Shown here piece by piece: positions 50,169 to 62,217 of a stretch of DNA of 64,000 bases. The notes under the pieces are model-generated. The model saw nothing but the letters and a program-made list of their open reading frames with translations, was not told the origin of the DNA and made no database searches. Origin of the DNA: Liolophura sinensis. Its lineage: Eukaryota > Mollusca > Polyplacophora > Chitonida > Chitonidae. Location of the stretch: the NCBI RefSeq assembly GCF_032854445.1, contig NC_088300.1, positions 56,208,984-56,272,983 on the forward strand. The letters are read 5' to 3'. How positions within the stretch are numbered: the stretch's first letter is position 1; each line of letters begins with the position of its first letter. The position numbers and the translations under genes were made by a program.

Positions 50169-51066
50169 AAAAAAACTTAAAAAAATCAGACAAATGTTAT
50201 TTTTGTTGAGTCTTTCTGATAATTACCCGGAAAACATGAATAATTCCTATGTGTGTTTTCATGAGGTAAACGTCAAGCAAACTTAAGATGTGAATGGTGA
50301 TTGTTCCTTGATTCCTCCACCATCCTTGACAGTTGCATAGTGGTGTATTGAGTGTCGTGTTTGGGTAATATACATGTATTAAGTAAGATGCCACACCAGT
50401 AAAGCCTTTTGTGTCGTTCTGACAGACTAATCCAAGCTGAAAGGAGAAGAAAACATAAAAATGATGCCAGAATCAGATGAAAGAGGGTGAAATCTTATTT
50501 ACTAATTTGGTCTTTAATATTCTTTACAATTTTTACTTCAGGAGAAAAGGCTATGTGAAAATATTTTTATATAGTGGGTTTGTGGGACCACAATTTGGTA
50601 GATATCGCCTTTGCATAATTATCTTCTAAGTATTAAGGATGTGATGCATGCCTAATAAATTCTTATTTGAATGTAAATTTGTTTATATTCAAACATATAT
50701 TGATATTGGATTTAATCCGAATTATGATAATATTTATGAATATATTAAAAATATAAGTATGATCAAAATTCAGGTTAAACACATTTGTTAGCTTAAAATA
50801 TCAAATTCTCGAGCAAATATATTTATTAAACGTGTTACATCTTCTCTAATAACATTGCACAAAGGCAATATATAACAGGAGGTGGTTCCACATGCCCAAC
50901 ATACAAAAAATATTTTCAAGTGTCTTTTTTTTTTTTTCTTTTAACAAAAAATACAAATAATATTGAAGACCACATTTACAATTAACTTCTCGCACTCTTT
51001 CATCTAAGGGTTATGTGATTTTAATTGTTTTCTCCACCTTTAGTGTTGTTCACGACAACATCTGGT

Positions 51067-51180
51067 CAAGTGTCTTCAATTCTAAGAACAGGTTTACGCA
51101 TGAGTGCAGCTTATGCACATAGGGTTAAGTGTCTTCAATTCTAAAAACATGTTTAGGCATGAGTGCAGCTTACGCACGTA
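51067..51180. repeat. Two-copy tandem repeat, about 59 bp
   Basis: 'agtgtcttcaattctaagaa' and 'catgagtgcagcttatgcac' (51069 on) recur as 'agtgtcttcaattctaaaaa' and 'catgagtgcagcttacgcac' (51128 on). Confidence 0.85.
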
Positions 51181-52402
51181 TATAGTGTAGCACAGGTTGT
51201 TTAGTACGTATAAAAGTCAAAAATATAAATTTTAAAACTGGTTTGGTCTGCGGATATGTATGTCGGCTACAGTGGACACTGGGAGATATGAGCTATCCTG
51301 ACGGCCAACGCTTACACGCGTGGAAATCCTCGTAGAGACTTGACTTCATTTGATGTTACGTCTATACACTCGTCTAACATGGTTGCCGAGTTTTAAAAAA
51401 AATGATTTTTTTTATGAGCTGTACTGTTTAAATGTTCTTATTTGTGGATTTTGCTTTATACAGGCATTAACCGTGACTGAATACGATGACATTTTTCTAT
51501 ACACAACGTACTTAAAACACCAAACGCACAACTGATGTAATGTAAGAAAGATCGAGATGGAAACAGATGTGAAAAGGATCATGCCGAAACATGCATGCTC
51601 CTGTTAACATCACCGGATTTATTTTGTCTCCAGTGTAACATGAAGGAAAGGAGAGTTAAGACTGAGTTAATACTTGATCACTTTGGTTGAAGGACGGCTT
51701 TAAGAATTAATGTACCGGTATCTTATATAATCGAATCCAAATAACATCAGGAGGATTGTCATCCAGATACTTGGCGATCTGCGACTGTTTCCCATGGACT
51801 TTTTTTCAGACAGTTTTCTTCATTGCGGCGTAATATACATAATAAGCCTATATATGCATAAAAAATAGAGCTGTGGTGTGCATGCACTGGAATTCAATCA
51901 TGGTTCCGATTATGTAAGTGGCATAATGCTTTACTGAGGCAGCGTATTGGATTCGTCCTTTAGCATGGAACCACTGGACTTTGACTAGTGAAATTTAGTT
52001 TATACAACTAAAACGGAAGGAATCTCTATATTCTTCAGTATAGACCATATTTGCCTGGGGTAGGCCTAGTATTGGCGCGGCATTATGTTTCCAGTTGCTT
52101 TGACACTGCGCATTCCATGCCCTCGTCGGGAATTCCAGATTTAAACTTGATTTATTGATTTTACCAAGCACATCAGAAACAAAGCGCTGTGGTCGTTTAG
52201 GTCTATTTGTACTACTCTTCCCGAATGATTCGGGGTAGGTTATTTGTTGTCTATTCCTTTCAAGTAAACAAAAATGAAATAAATAAAATTAAGTTCATAT
52301 TGGACCATACATGATGTTTCATTTTCACCAGTAAATAAACTTCACGGTTTTGACATTTTAGAAGGCGAACAGCCCCTAATATGAGCCAGTGTGGAAGAAA
52401 TT

Positions 52403-52562
52403 TGATGGGTGTTTTACGTGGTATTATTTCACTAATACGACGGGGGCCAGCATTATGGTGGGTGGACCAGACGTTCCAACGTATGGCCGGAGAGGAAGCC
52501 AGCATGAGCTGGACTTGAACTCACGGCGACCGCATTGGTGAGAGGCTCGTGGGTCATTACGA
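52403..52562 (-). mobile_element. SINE family 1, internally shortened
   Basis: Inverted tail 'gatgggtgttttacgtggta', then 'cagcattatggtgggtggac', then 'ccggagaggaagccagcatg', then the inverted B-box and head region to 'ggctcgtgggtcattac'. Much of the core between the second and third segments is missing. Confidence 0.8.
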
Positions 52563-53460
52563 TCATCAGCCCACTCTTTAGTCACGTGACTTGAGTAGTA
52601 ACGGAGAAAACAAACCGAATTTTACCCAGGCGAGATTGGCCTTGAATAAGATTTTAGCATGAATGATAAATAATAAAGCTTTTTCCTGGAAAGGTAATCA
52701 GAAAGTGCCTAACTGTAAATATTACAATTTCACTGTCCTGTAGAACTTTAAAGTTTACAAGTCGGCTAAAATCAGCGTTTCGTCCATTTAGCTCAATGTC
52801 CTTTATCACCTTGTCCGTGCTGCAGGACCCCCGATGCTCAAACCTATGGATACATGCACACTTAACAGAAGTTATATAAATTGTACAACACTGGTACGAT
52901 ACAGGATAGGTTGTTCTGATGCATTTTAAACTCGCCCAAAGCACGAAGCAAATCAAAAGTGTGTGGAGGTGGAGTGGGGATACGCACTATCCCAACCTAC
53001 GAGTCGAGGGTCAAGGGTCGAGGGGCCGCATAAGAGAATTCCTAAATTCAGCATTATGATAAAAACCTATTCTAACGTTTTCTGACGAAAACATGCAGGC
53101 ATGGCTTCACAGAACATTAGCTCGGTACCGGCACGTATTATCGCCATGCTGAAATATATGACATAAAATAGGGCAAATACTGCACTGAGTTTTGCTAGTG
53201 ATTGGCGGATAAGATTCCTTTTGTGGGGAATATACTCCTTCTGAATGCATGCTGAGTTACACTGTGTTAATCTGTTTGAACAAATTAAAAGAAATGTATT
53301 ATACCCAGCACAAATTTACTGAAATTTCAGATTGTGCAAATTATCTCCCTTGCCTGTTCATAAAAACGGAGGCGGAAGCAGGTGTCGTTCTCTTTTCAAG
53401 CATACATACAGCAGGGTGGTGCAACTTTTTGGTCGTGTCCGCAATCGGGCTCATCCAACA

Positions 53461-53507
53461 CCTTCCCTGAAATTTTGAAACTTTAGTTTCTGTAAATAAA
53501 CAGAAAA
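53461..53507 (+). promoter_or_regulatory. Candidate RPL12 5' UTR with TOP-like start
   Basis: 'ccttccctg' at 53461 is a short pyrimidine tract 47 bp before the ATG, suitable as a 5' TOP start. Other pyrimidine tracts nearby (for example at 53389) are alternatives. Confidence 0.4.
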
Positions 53508-56500
53508 ATGCCTCCCAAATTCGATCCAACAGCAGTTCACGTCGGTGAGTGAGGGTTGGGCTATATTTTTATACCACGATGTGGAACCAACTGTCAAGAG
53601 TTTTTGTTGTTACCACGTGTTCTTCCGATTTTTCTCGGCACTCTGTCATGCCGTTTTAAAGAATGGAAAGGAAGATGTAATTTTGAATGATTCCAGGTTA
53701 ACTTTCCTGGTTTCTTTAGTCCTGGTATTTTCTGATATCGATAGTTTGCAACAACATCGTGTTATTAGTGCGCAGCCGCATGATCATTCCATGTTGATGA
53801 TGAAAGCAGACAAGGACATTTGTTAAGTTGAGACTGTTGACAGGCAAGGTGGGATTAGCACGCCAACGCGGTGCAGTGACCCAAGAGCCTCTCACCATTG
53901 CCGCTGTGCGATCATGTGCTGCTCATGCTGTCTTCCAGCAACCTGCTGATGGTTGTGAGTTTCCCCTGGACTCTGCTGGGTTGCCTCCCACTTTAATGAT
54001 GGCCACCGTCATATTAGTAAAATATTCTTGAATACAGCATACAGCACCAGTCAAATAAATTTAAGGAAACTTATTTTAGTCAGAGATTATTCTGATGTTA
54101 GAGTTGGCAAAATGTTGTTTGGCCATGGATGGGCCCAAAACTAATGTCAGAGCGCGCTCCATTTAAAAACCTGATGCAGTTACCTGCCCTTTTCAAATAT
54201 GTCGAGGCTGTCCGTAAAACCTGTTTGCTTGGACCATCAGCAAGAAATCACTTGATTCATTCGGCTTAAAATATGACAGATTGACATTGTGCTTACGAAA
54301 AGATAAGGAAAATAAGTGCCTGCAAACATGAGGCCGTGGAGATAAGTTTTGTTTCAAATGCTGTGACACACTGCCAATGGCAACAGCATCAGGTTTTTAA
54401 ATGGAGCACTCTCCGGTGTTGGTTTGGGGCATTCATGGCAAAACAAAATCATCAGAGCAATCTTGGATTAACTTACACTAGCCTAGCGAAATGCATATCC
54501 ACAGATTTTCAAGCCAGTTAATTAAATTAAAAAGATGAGGTATAAAAGACTAATCATAGTTTTGAGAATGTATATGTGCAGAATGGGTTTTATGGTAGGC
54601 ACACACAAAAGCATGCGTCACCTGACTCCGGGTCAAAACTGGCTTTGGACGGAATTTTGTGACCTGAAGCAGCCAACAAGGCTTGGGTGTCCGTTTGCGG
54701 TCTGGCATTTCTTGAATATGGCTTGCCTTTCACCAGTATAGTGTGCGTAATTGTACAAATGTGGTAAAGTTCATGAGTAAATTATCAAAAGTCTGGTTTA
54801 CCCCACCTATAAAACAACTGCATGTAGTTGAAATTTCACGAGTACAGTGTTAAGCAACGAACAAACAAGTAGATCTTTGGTTTTGATAGTTATTTTCTCT
54901 GTGTTCATTACTTCAAAATGCCTGTCTATTTTCATTAGCCAGTATAGTAAACAAAACTTTTTGTAAGAGATTGTTCACAATAATGAAAATAGATATATTA
55001 AAGCGCTGTGGAAACAGTTCCTTAGTCAACAGGGTTCAATTTAAGGACATTCTTTCGTAAAAATCTATGATTGAAACAAAGTTAATTAAATTTTGGTTGT
55101 GTTGACAGTGTATCTGCGTGTTGTGGGAGGAGAAGTGGGAGCCACGTCATCATTGGCTCCTAAAATTGGACCTCTTGGATTGGTGAGTACTGGATGCATG
55201 TGATCATAAATAGTCCTTTACTGGTACTAGAGTGGGGACTAAACGTTTTGCACCTTGTCAATTTATAACAAATTGGGTTCCCAGAGTTTTTCAATATGGT
55301 TCATCACATGGACTGGACGCATGGAACATAGTTACACATGAAAATTCGAGTTTCAGGCTATTACGTAGCAATTTTAACAGAGCTAAGACTTTGTCATGGT
55401 TTGGATTGGCCAGTATTCCGTGACAGGTTTTGTATTGAATTAAAACTTGGCTAGACCATGACAAGTTTCAGATCAATTCCAACAGTTACAGCAAAATTAT
55501 GGCCATTTTGTACAGTTTTCTGGACTGTCAGTTGGTTATTCTGAATTAAATTGGTGCATGGACATAACTGAGACAAGTATAGTTCAAAATAATTTTTTCA
55601 AAAAATGTAACCAGATTTGGTTCTTTTTGTTTTAGTTTTAAGGTTTGGGACGTGCGTCTTTTTTTCAACACAACTTATAGTGATTTTTGTTCACTTTGAC
55701 GTAGCTGTTATTCTGAACTGGTAGGGTACATGCAAATCTTCCTCAGTAGTTGTTTTGATAATTAAACCATTCATACTTACTGCTGGTGTAATCATCTGGG
55801 AGTAATGTGAAATCATAGTACATTGCCCGTATAATGGATGATAGTTTTATTAACCATAGAATGATGAGTATTTTCTGACCTGTGATTTGCGCACAGACTG
55901 TTAGAAATGAGAACAGTTCTTGTACCTCCACATTTATTTGTTCACATTCCTATTAATTTCTTCTTGTTATATATAAATCTGTTGGCATCAGATGTGCAAC
56001 TTTTTTGCTAACAGAAGGATTCTCTTTCAAGTGCTGTATTATTTTAAACCATTTTAAATTACAGTCTCCAAAGAAAATTGGTGATGACATTGCCAAGGCT
56101 ACCAGTGACTGGAAGGGTTTGAGAATAACGGTGAAGCTCACGATTCAGAACCGTCAGGCTACAGTGAGTGTGGTGCCTAGTGCCTCCTCTCTCATTATCA
56201 AGGCTCTTAAGGAGCCACAGAGGGACAGAAAGAAGGTCAAACATGGTGAGATAATGCAGTCCTTAAACTGTGCAGGTCATAAATGCTGCCAAAGAAGAAA
56301 TCATTTCCTGTGTGATTTTTATTTTTTATGCCTAGCTATGTAAATTCCTTTCTGATTGGAAATATGAAAAAAAAATATTAATTGATAATTTTCAGAGAGA
56401 TTTGGGAATAAATTACCTTGTGATGTGAAATGATGCAAACTGCTAATCCATTCTCTTAGTTTTGATGGTCCCACCCCTGGGTAGCACCTCTCGGTGTGAT

Positions 56501-58895
56501 GGGACAGGTATGGCTCAGACCTGCTGGTCAGGTTCTCTGGTCAGCTGGGGATGGGCTGTGCTGATCTCTACCCCAGGGGCTGGGACAGTCAGGGAGACTG
56601 GCCTACTTGTCTCTTGAACCAATGACGAGGGCAGATTTTCTGATCACCAGATTAAAAGTCCACTCAGATTTCTAACTGTATGTATAAATGTGGAATTAAG
56701 CAAAGCAAAGTTTGAATACAGCGTAGCCTCTCTATAAGACGTCTTGATTTAGTGCTCTATCAGACGTAACGGGACCCAAATCTTTCCCCCCTATAATCTG
56801 TGATGTACTTTCATGTGACGACAGCTAAAACTGCAAATGAATAAAGATTTTTCACTAAGAAATACAGGTAAATAATGCGACATCATTTGCTTCGTTTCCT
56901 ACTGTTGGTGTGTGACCCATGTGTTATCTAATATTTTATGCTTATGCTTTTGAATATTACCTTAGTATGAGCAAAGTAGAACGGATATTTCTGTGAATAA
57001 TGGAAGAGATTGTGACCAGTTACATTTTCTTTGTGAGCAAGTTTGATTCCAAATGCACGTGATGTTGTTGCAGTATTACTTCTGCGTGTGTGTGGCTTCA
57101 GGGAGTGAGAGTTGGCTTACCAACTTGCTGACATGAGAGTTGAGATGAACTCACTCAAACCTTTGAGAATGGCTTCTTAATGTTTTTTCCTCTTTTCTTC
57201 ATTTAATACATTGAGTTAACATGATATACATTAAAATGGTGAACATTTTTTTTTGGTTTTTTTTTTTTGTTCAGTATCTATAATGCGGTCCCATGATCGG
57301 TTTGACAGTCGTTTGTAGTCCGCCATTTTGAATCTGAGGCATCCATCAGTTCCAGGAGTTACTTCTGATACGAGCAGACATGGATGAATTGGATACCAAA
57401 TGCGTTGTAGCTATTTTTTTTTTTTTTAAAGTAGATTGGATGAAATGGTTAACACGCATCAAGCTCTGTAGATGAGCTCAGGCCTGTGATCATGCAATAT
57501 GTGCCTAGCTTCGTGGGATATGACTCGTAGGACCAGGTTTAAATGCTTTAATCCATGGGTAACAAAAAATCTAACTAACAGAAAACTAACAATAAGAAAG
57601 CATTTGGCAAATATAAGATTGCATTAATAAAACTTTGTTCAATTTCAGAATCATGACCTGTAAGATGGACTCTAGCCCTATATAATGTAGCCATATATAC
57701 TGGATCCCAAGGTCATTTCATTATAGCGCGAGGTAGCCTATAATGCACTCAGGAACCTGTCCCCAAAGTGGCGCGCAATAGTGAGGCTACACTGTATAGC
57801 CATTTCAAAATGGACGAGACAAACTATTCTCATCTAGAAATGCTTCTTTTTGTCCTGAATACTTAAATTTGGTAATTTTGTTTTTACAGTTAAGCATAGT
57901 GGCAACATCTCCTTCAATGATGTACTGGGTATTGCCAGAACCATGAGAGAGAGGAGTATGGCAAAAACCCTGGCTGGAACAGTGAAAGAGGTCTTAGGTA
58001 GGTTGTGTACAATTGATATACCAAGAGCTAGATTATGGACCTTAGATATTATAAGAAACCTGTTGAATAATGCATGTTTATGATGTTGCACTCATTTCCA
58101 ATCGGAAACACACTAATTCAGACATTTTTCCCTAGGATAATTTTGACACATTCATAATCATTAATTATACAGAAATGAACTAAATTTTAGGTGTATTACT
58201 TTGCTGGATTTGATCCAGATGTGGGTATGTGTTTTACAGTGTTTTTTATCTTGTACATAGGTACAGCTCAGTCTGTTGGTTGTACTGTTGATGGAAGTGC
58301 ACCACATGACGTCATTGATAACATCAACAGCGGGGATTGTGAAGTCCCAGACGTAAGGAATTGTTTCTCCCTCTTATTGAAATATGTAACACATGTAATA
58401 TTAGGCATCGAATGCGGAGGCTTTTGATATTTGATTTATTACATCATTTCTCCTTTATGAAATTTTTATTATTGAAGAAGTAAATTATCAAACACAACAG
58501 GTGTTTTCTGTATCAAGCACGTGATCTCTGGATCAAATGGCTTGTTGCGACTGTCAGGCCGTTGATCAATGACAATGGTTGAATCCAGCTCTCATTGTTT
58601 CGTTTCTCAAGGATTTGGCACAGACTGGTTTACACTGAGTGAGCAAGGCATTAAAACTAATGTATCACAACTGATTAAGCAGTGTTTTCTGTTTCAAATA
58701 CATCAAGCAGTGTTGCCTTGAAATCAAAGATTGACATTTGTGTGCTTTAATTTACTTTCCATGGATTGGATATGTTCAGATTGGTTAAATGAGTGATCTC
58801 CTTATTCATGTCTTTTCTCATTTAGAATTGTGAAATTTTAGGTGTTGGTAAGCGTTCAGTAACAAAATTTGTGTTTTTGTTTATTGCAGGAGTAA
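53508..58895 (+). CDS. RPL12: 60S ribosomal protein L12 (uL11), complete
   Basis: Large-subunit stalk-base protein that contacts the rRNA GTPase centre. Six exons: 53508-53544, 55109-55182, 56065-56245, 57890-57997, 58261-58352 and 58890-58895 (498 nt including TAA), giving 165 aa, the same length as human RPL12. It begins [20 protein letters not shown] and includes [50 protein letters not shown] and [14 protein letters not shown] at the C-terminus. All junctions are GT-AG and phases are consistent (1, 0, 1, 1, 0). The final exon contributes only one codon plus the stop (GAG TAA), an extreme layout but forced by the upstream donor gac|gtaagg and the acceptor ttgcag|gag. The AATAAA at 58923 follows closely. 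Confidence 0.98.
53845..54064 (+). mobile_element. SINE family 1 in RPL12 intron 1
   Basis: Starts in the tRNA-like head ('gggattagcacgccaacgcg', 'cccaagagcctctcaccatt'), has the core 'cagcaacctgctgatggttg' and 'ctcccactttaatgatggcc', and ends 'gtcaaataaattt'. The B-box region is disturbed. It directly abuts copy B of repeat X. Confidence 0.8.
54078..54215 (+). repeat. Dispersed repeat X, copy B (RPL12 intron 1)
   Basis: Begins 'agtcagagattattctgatg', contains 'gagttggcaaaatgttgttt' and 'ctccatttaaaaacctgatg', and ends near 'acctgcccttttc'. It aligns with copy A in RPL32 intron 1 at roughly two thirds identity by eye. Confidence 0.65.
54374..54495 (-). repeat. Dispersed repeat X, copy C, inverted (RPL12 intron 1)
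   Basis: On the minus strand it carries 'agattgctctgatgattttg', 'ttgccatgaatgccccaaac' and 'ctccatttaaaaacctgatg', matching copy B but with an internal gap. With copy B it forms an inverted pair about 160 bp apart. Confidence 0.65.
56465..56592 (+). ncRNA. GC-rich structured segment in RPL12 intron 3, possible snoRNA
   Basis: A GC-rich island in an AT-rich intron. Hairpin 1: GTCCCA (56468) pairs with TGGGAC (56500), with an inner CACC-TCTC-GGTG stem. Hairpin 2: CAGC-TGGGG (56542) pairs with CCCCA (56571) and GCTG (56579). An ACA triplet at 56585 lies two bases after hairpin 2. This is a two-hairpin plus ACA layout like an H/ACA snoRNA, and vertebrate RPL12 hosts one (SNORA65). However, I find no good H box (ANANNA) between the hairpins and no confirmed sequence homology. 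Confidence 0.25.
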
Positions 58896-58922
58896 AGACA
58901 AAGAAGCACTGCACAGATCCGA

Positions 58923-58928
58923 AATAAA
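58923..58928 (+). terminator. RPL12 poly(A) signal
   Basis: AATAAA 27 bp after the RPL12 stop codon in the last, very short coding exon. Confidence 0.8.
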
Positions 58929-59354
58929 CTGTGAAAGTGTATGTGCAATCTTGTGTTTTTATTTAATAGTCCTAGCTACTGGATAGTTGAAGTTTGAAAC
59001 CAAGAGTAGTATTAAAGGGGCACAGAATTGATTGACTGGTGTGAGATAGGCATCCAAACTAAGCTGAATTTTTTGGTACTTTACATTTATTCTGGTTTGA
59101 CTTCGGAATTCTTGTGCCAGTCATTGTTGATTTTCTATACTTGTAACCATAGAAAGTCGCTATTGATACGAGTTTTCACCAGGTAGTTCTGATTAATTGT
59201 ACATTAAAATTTGTGCCCAAAAAGTCAAGGGTAAAGTTTCCATTGGCAGAAGTGCGCTTTTTGCGTGCAAAACAAAAGAACTAAACCTACCAGGAGAAGA
59301 TAAGTCTCTGCTGAAAAGAACACAAATTTTCTACCATTTCCAGTTAGATCAAAG

Positions 59355-59456
59355 GGGCCTCCGTGGCCGAGGGGGTTATCACGCCAGCAAGGTGCAATGA
59401 CCAAGGAGCTTTCTACTCTGTATTATTGAGTATGGCGTAAAACACCAATCAAATTT
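59355..59456 (+). mobile_element. SINE family 1 with internal deletion
   Basis: A clean head ('ggggcctccgtggccgaggg', 'cacgccagcaaggtgcaatg') joins directly to the tail 'ttgagtatggcgtaaaacac' plus 'caatcaaat'. The whole core is missing, leaving about 100 of roughly 270 bp. Confidence 0.85.
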
Positions 59457-62215
59457 GGATCAAAGCCAAACACTGTTTCGAGCGTATATGCATGGAATTT
59501 TGTGTGAAACTCTGTGGCCTTGTTTGCCTCTTGCCAACACTCCGTATGTTGAAGTCTTTGAAGAATAGGAAAGGCCTATCAGCAACCAATAAGGGGATAT
59601 TGTGCATGTAATGCGAAATCTCGCTTCTCAACATGAACTTAATTCAAAATGAACAAGTCTACCTGATAACCTGCATATCTTGCTCTACAGCATGACTTCG
59701 CCTTACATGACTTGACAGTAAGCCTTTGTTGTACACTTAAAAAAAAAAAAAAAAAATCACACAAGCTCTACAGAAATATTCAGACTCCCTGAAAGATACG
59801 CAAATCCAATGATAACATCGCTGACAGCGACTCAAGAAGAAGCATTTTCCAATGCTACAACATTGGGTGGTCAATTTTCGTCGCCCACCCTGTCTGTTGC
59901 TAAGGAGATCACGTCTTTAGCTTCCAGGCCGTCTTAAAGAATATGCCTATGTTTGAGTCTTAGTGGACAAATAACAGACAATGTACATGATGAATAAAAA
60001 CGATTTGTATGGGATATAGCAGCCATATACAGTGGAACAGTCTTTGTATATAAAAAATGTTCAGTTGACGAACGCACTGAAGAAGACACGTTTCGCTTTG
60101 AGCACCAAGATTAAAAGTAGATAGCAAAATGCACAGAACTGTCCTTAGATGAGAAATAATTTTCACAATAAAAATGTAAACGTGTACACCAGGTGAAACT
60201 TCATGTGATGAAAAGAAAAAAAAAACCTTAAACATTTTGGAGTTGCGTACAAGGTTTAAAAAGCTAGATATAAAGAGATAGTTTCTATTAGATACACATG
60301 TGCTTATCACTCCCAATTTTATGACATGAACATTAAAAATCATTAACCTATATCCAAAAGCATATAAAAAAAAATAACAAAAATATGCATAAACCAGAAA
60401 AACGATTAGTTTTTAGGGGAACAATGTGTGATACATGTCTGATTAATGACTGAGGTAGCCAGCTACCCATATTTCACTACAGCTTGATTGGTACCAAACT
60501 GAAGCAACCACAAAATTTATCAGATGGCAGTAATGGTAGAAGTTTCTTTTATATATATCCATTGGTAAATCATACTAGTGTGAATACTGCTGACTGAAAT
60601 GAATCAAATGAACATCAATCTGTTAACAAAATCACATGACTTCTAACCATCTGACATAGTAAGGTCGAACTGCTGCTGTCAGCATTTGCACCAGATGCCT
60701 GTTTGCATATATTACATGCACCGACAGTTTTGCGCCACACTGGGCCAACGAGGGCACATTTTACGATAGGTTTAAAATCAGATCAATTGAGCTTCTTAGG
60801 AAATTCACTTCTGACATTCACCACACAAACATTTGTAACCTTTACACTTTACTATCACATTCACGCTTGTCATCTTCAAAAAATTACTAGTCCTTTCAAT
60901 CCAATGCAATTATCATTATAATTAACATAAAAAAACATCTTTCCCACACCTGGGGCTTGTCTGGAAATCAGGCAATATATTTCCTACATGTATGTTCACA
61001 AGCATTACGGCACAGTTCTAAATAATGTTGTGCTACAGAATCAAATTAACTTAGATCAAAGCCAAACACTGCCTTCAAGCGTGTATGTATGGAATTTTGT
61101 GTTATCAGATGGCAGTACTGATACAAGATTCTTGAATGTATATCGATTGGTAAATCATACTGGTGTGAATTTTGTTGACTGAAGTGGATCAAAAGAACAT
61201 CAATCCATGTTAATGAAATCACATGACTTCTAACCATTTGAATTCGCACCGGATGCCTGTGTGCATACATTACATGCACAGACAGTCTTGGCCACATTTG
61301 GCCAATGAGGACACGTTTTACGATATGTTTAAAATCAGATCAATTGAGCTACTTATTAAATTCACTTCTGACATTCACCATGCACACACATCTGTAACCT
61401 TTAAACTCAACTATCACATTCACGCATCTTCAAAAAAATTACTAGTCCTTTCAATCCCATGCCATTATCATTATAATTAATATAAAAACATCTTTCCCAC
61501 ATACCGGGCTTGTCTGGAAATCAGGCAATATATTTCCTACATGTATGTTCACAAGCATTACGGCACAGTTCTAAATAATGTGCTACACGCTAATACTTTT
61601 CCGCCCCTCCACATTTCACAGGTCTGGTGCCTTGTGTAACTTCCATTAATTAGCCTGTCATGGTAAATCCCAGCTCCAGATAGAGAATGCTCATCACATG
61701 CTCGCAGCAAGTGAAACCTGTAATAAAGCCACTGTTGCTTTACTTGCTTCACAACTGGTCATCTCTCTCGTCGCCGCCACCACCTGTTTCCTCATGTGAG
61801 AGACTGCGGTACAACAATACTGTGATAACCATGCCTAAAATCTACAACATAAAACAAAACATTATCTCACCAACAATTAGCCAGTGCCTGAAAGCTATGC
61901 AAGAGTTCTTATACTGTTATGCTGTGAAACCAATTAGTCTCCATTTGTATATGATGCTCTCTAGTTCAAAGTTATCTGATGCTCTATATATATATTATTT
62001 CTTACACATTCCTATGAGTACTGGGACCGATTCCACAAAGACATTTCTGACTTGCCAGTAAGTCAAAATTTGAAATACAATCTTAAAGCTTATTTTTCGG
62101 TTTTATAAAGTAAAATTTTGTCCACCTCACCAGTGTTATCTTTAGCCTAATGTATCCAAATTTCAATTTTCAGTACCAAAAAAAACGAGCATTTTGGAAA
62201 GATGTTAAATTTTGA
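59457..62215. other. Downstream part of the tetraspanin locus, last exon or 3' UTR expected
   Basis: The tetraspanin exon ending at 62861 has a good donor, so its terminal exon should lie here. One possible acceptor at about 61722 (minus strand, ttattacag) would add VSLAASM and a stop, leaving no cytoplasmic tail, so I do not assign it. The stretch also holds a poly(A) run (59739-59757) and the duplication at 60520-61590. Confidence 0.35.
60520..61590. repeat. Two-copy tandem duplication, about 555-585 bp per unit
   Basis: Unit 1 starts at 'cagatggcag' (60522) and unit 2 at 'cagatggcag' (61107). Long near-identical stretches include 'gtttaaaatcagatcaattg', 'attactagtcctttcaatcc', 'cttgtctggaaatcaggcaa' and 'cattacggcacagttctaaa', the last at 61002 and 61556. 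The sequence 'gatcaaagccaaacactg' before unit 2 (61054) also occurs at 59459, so an older third fragment exists. Confidence 0.9.
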
Positions 62216-62217
62216 AT

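Larger units (their letters stand above)
50200..53380. other. Between RPL32 and RPL12, no gene seen
   Basis: AT-rich with no recognised exon. It contains a two-copy repeat at 51067-51180 and an inverted SINE at 52403-52560. Confidence 0.45.

Noticed and set aside
61640-61722. Possible tetraspanin terminal exon (FTCC or VSLAASM readings)
   Set aside because: The FTCC reading needs a different phase from the upstream donor. The in-phase reading stops after seven residues without a cytoplasmic tail, and the pyrimidine tract is poor.
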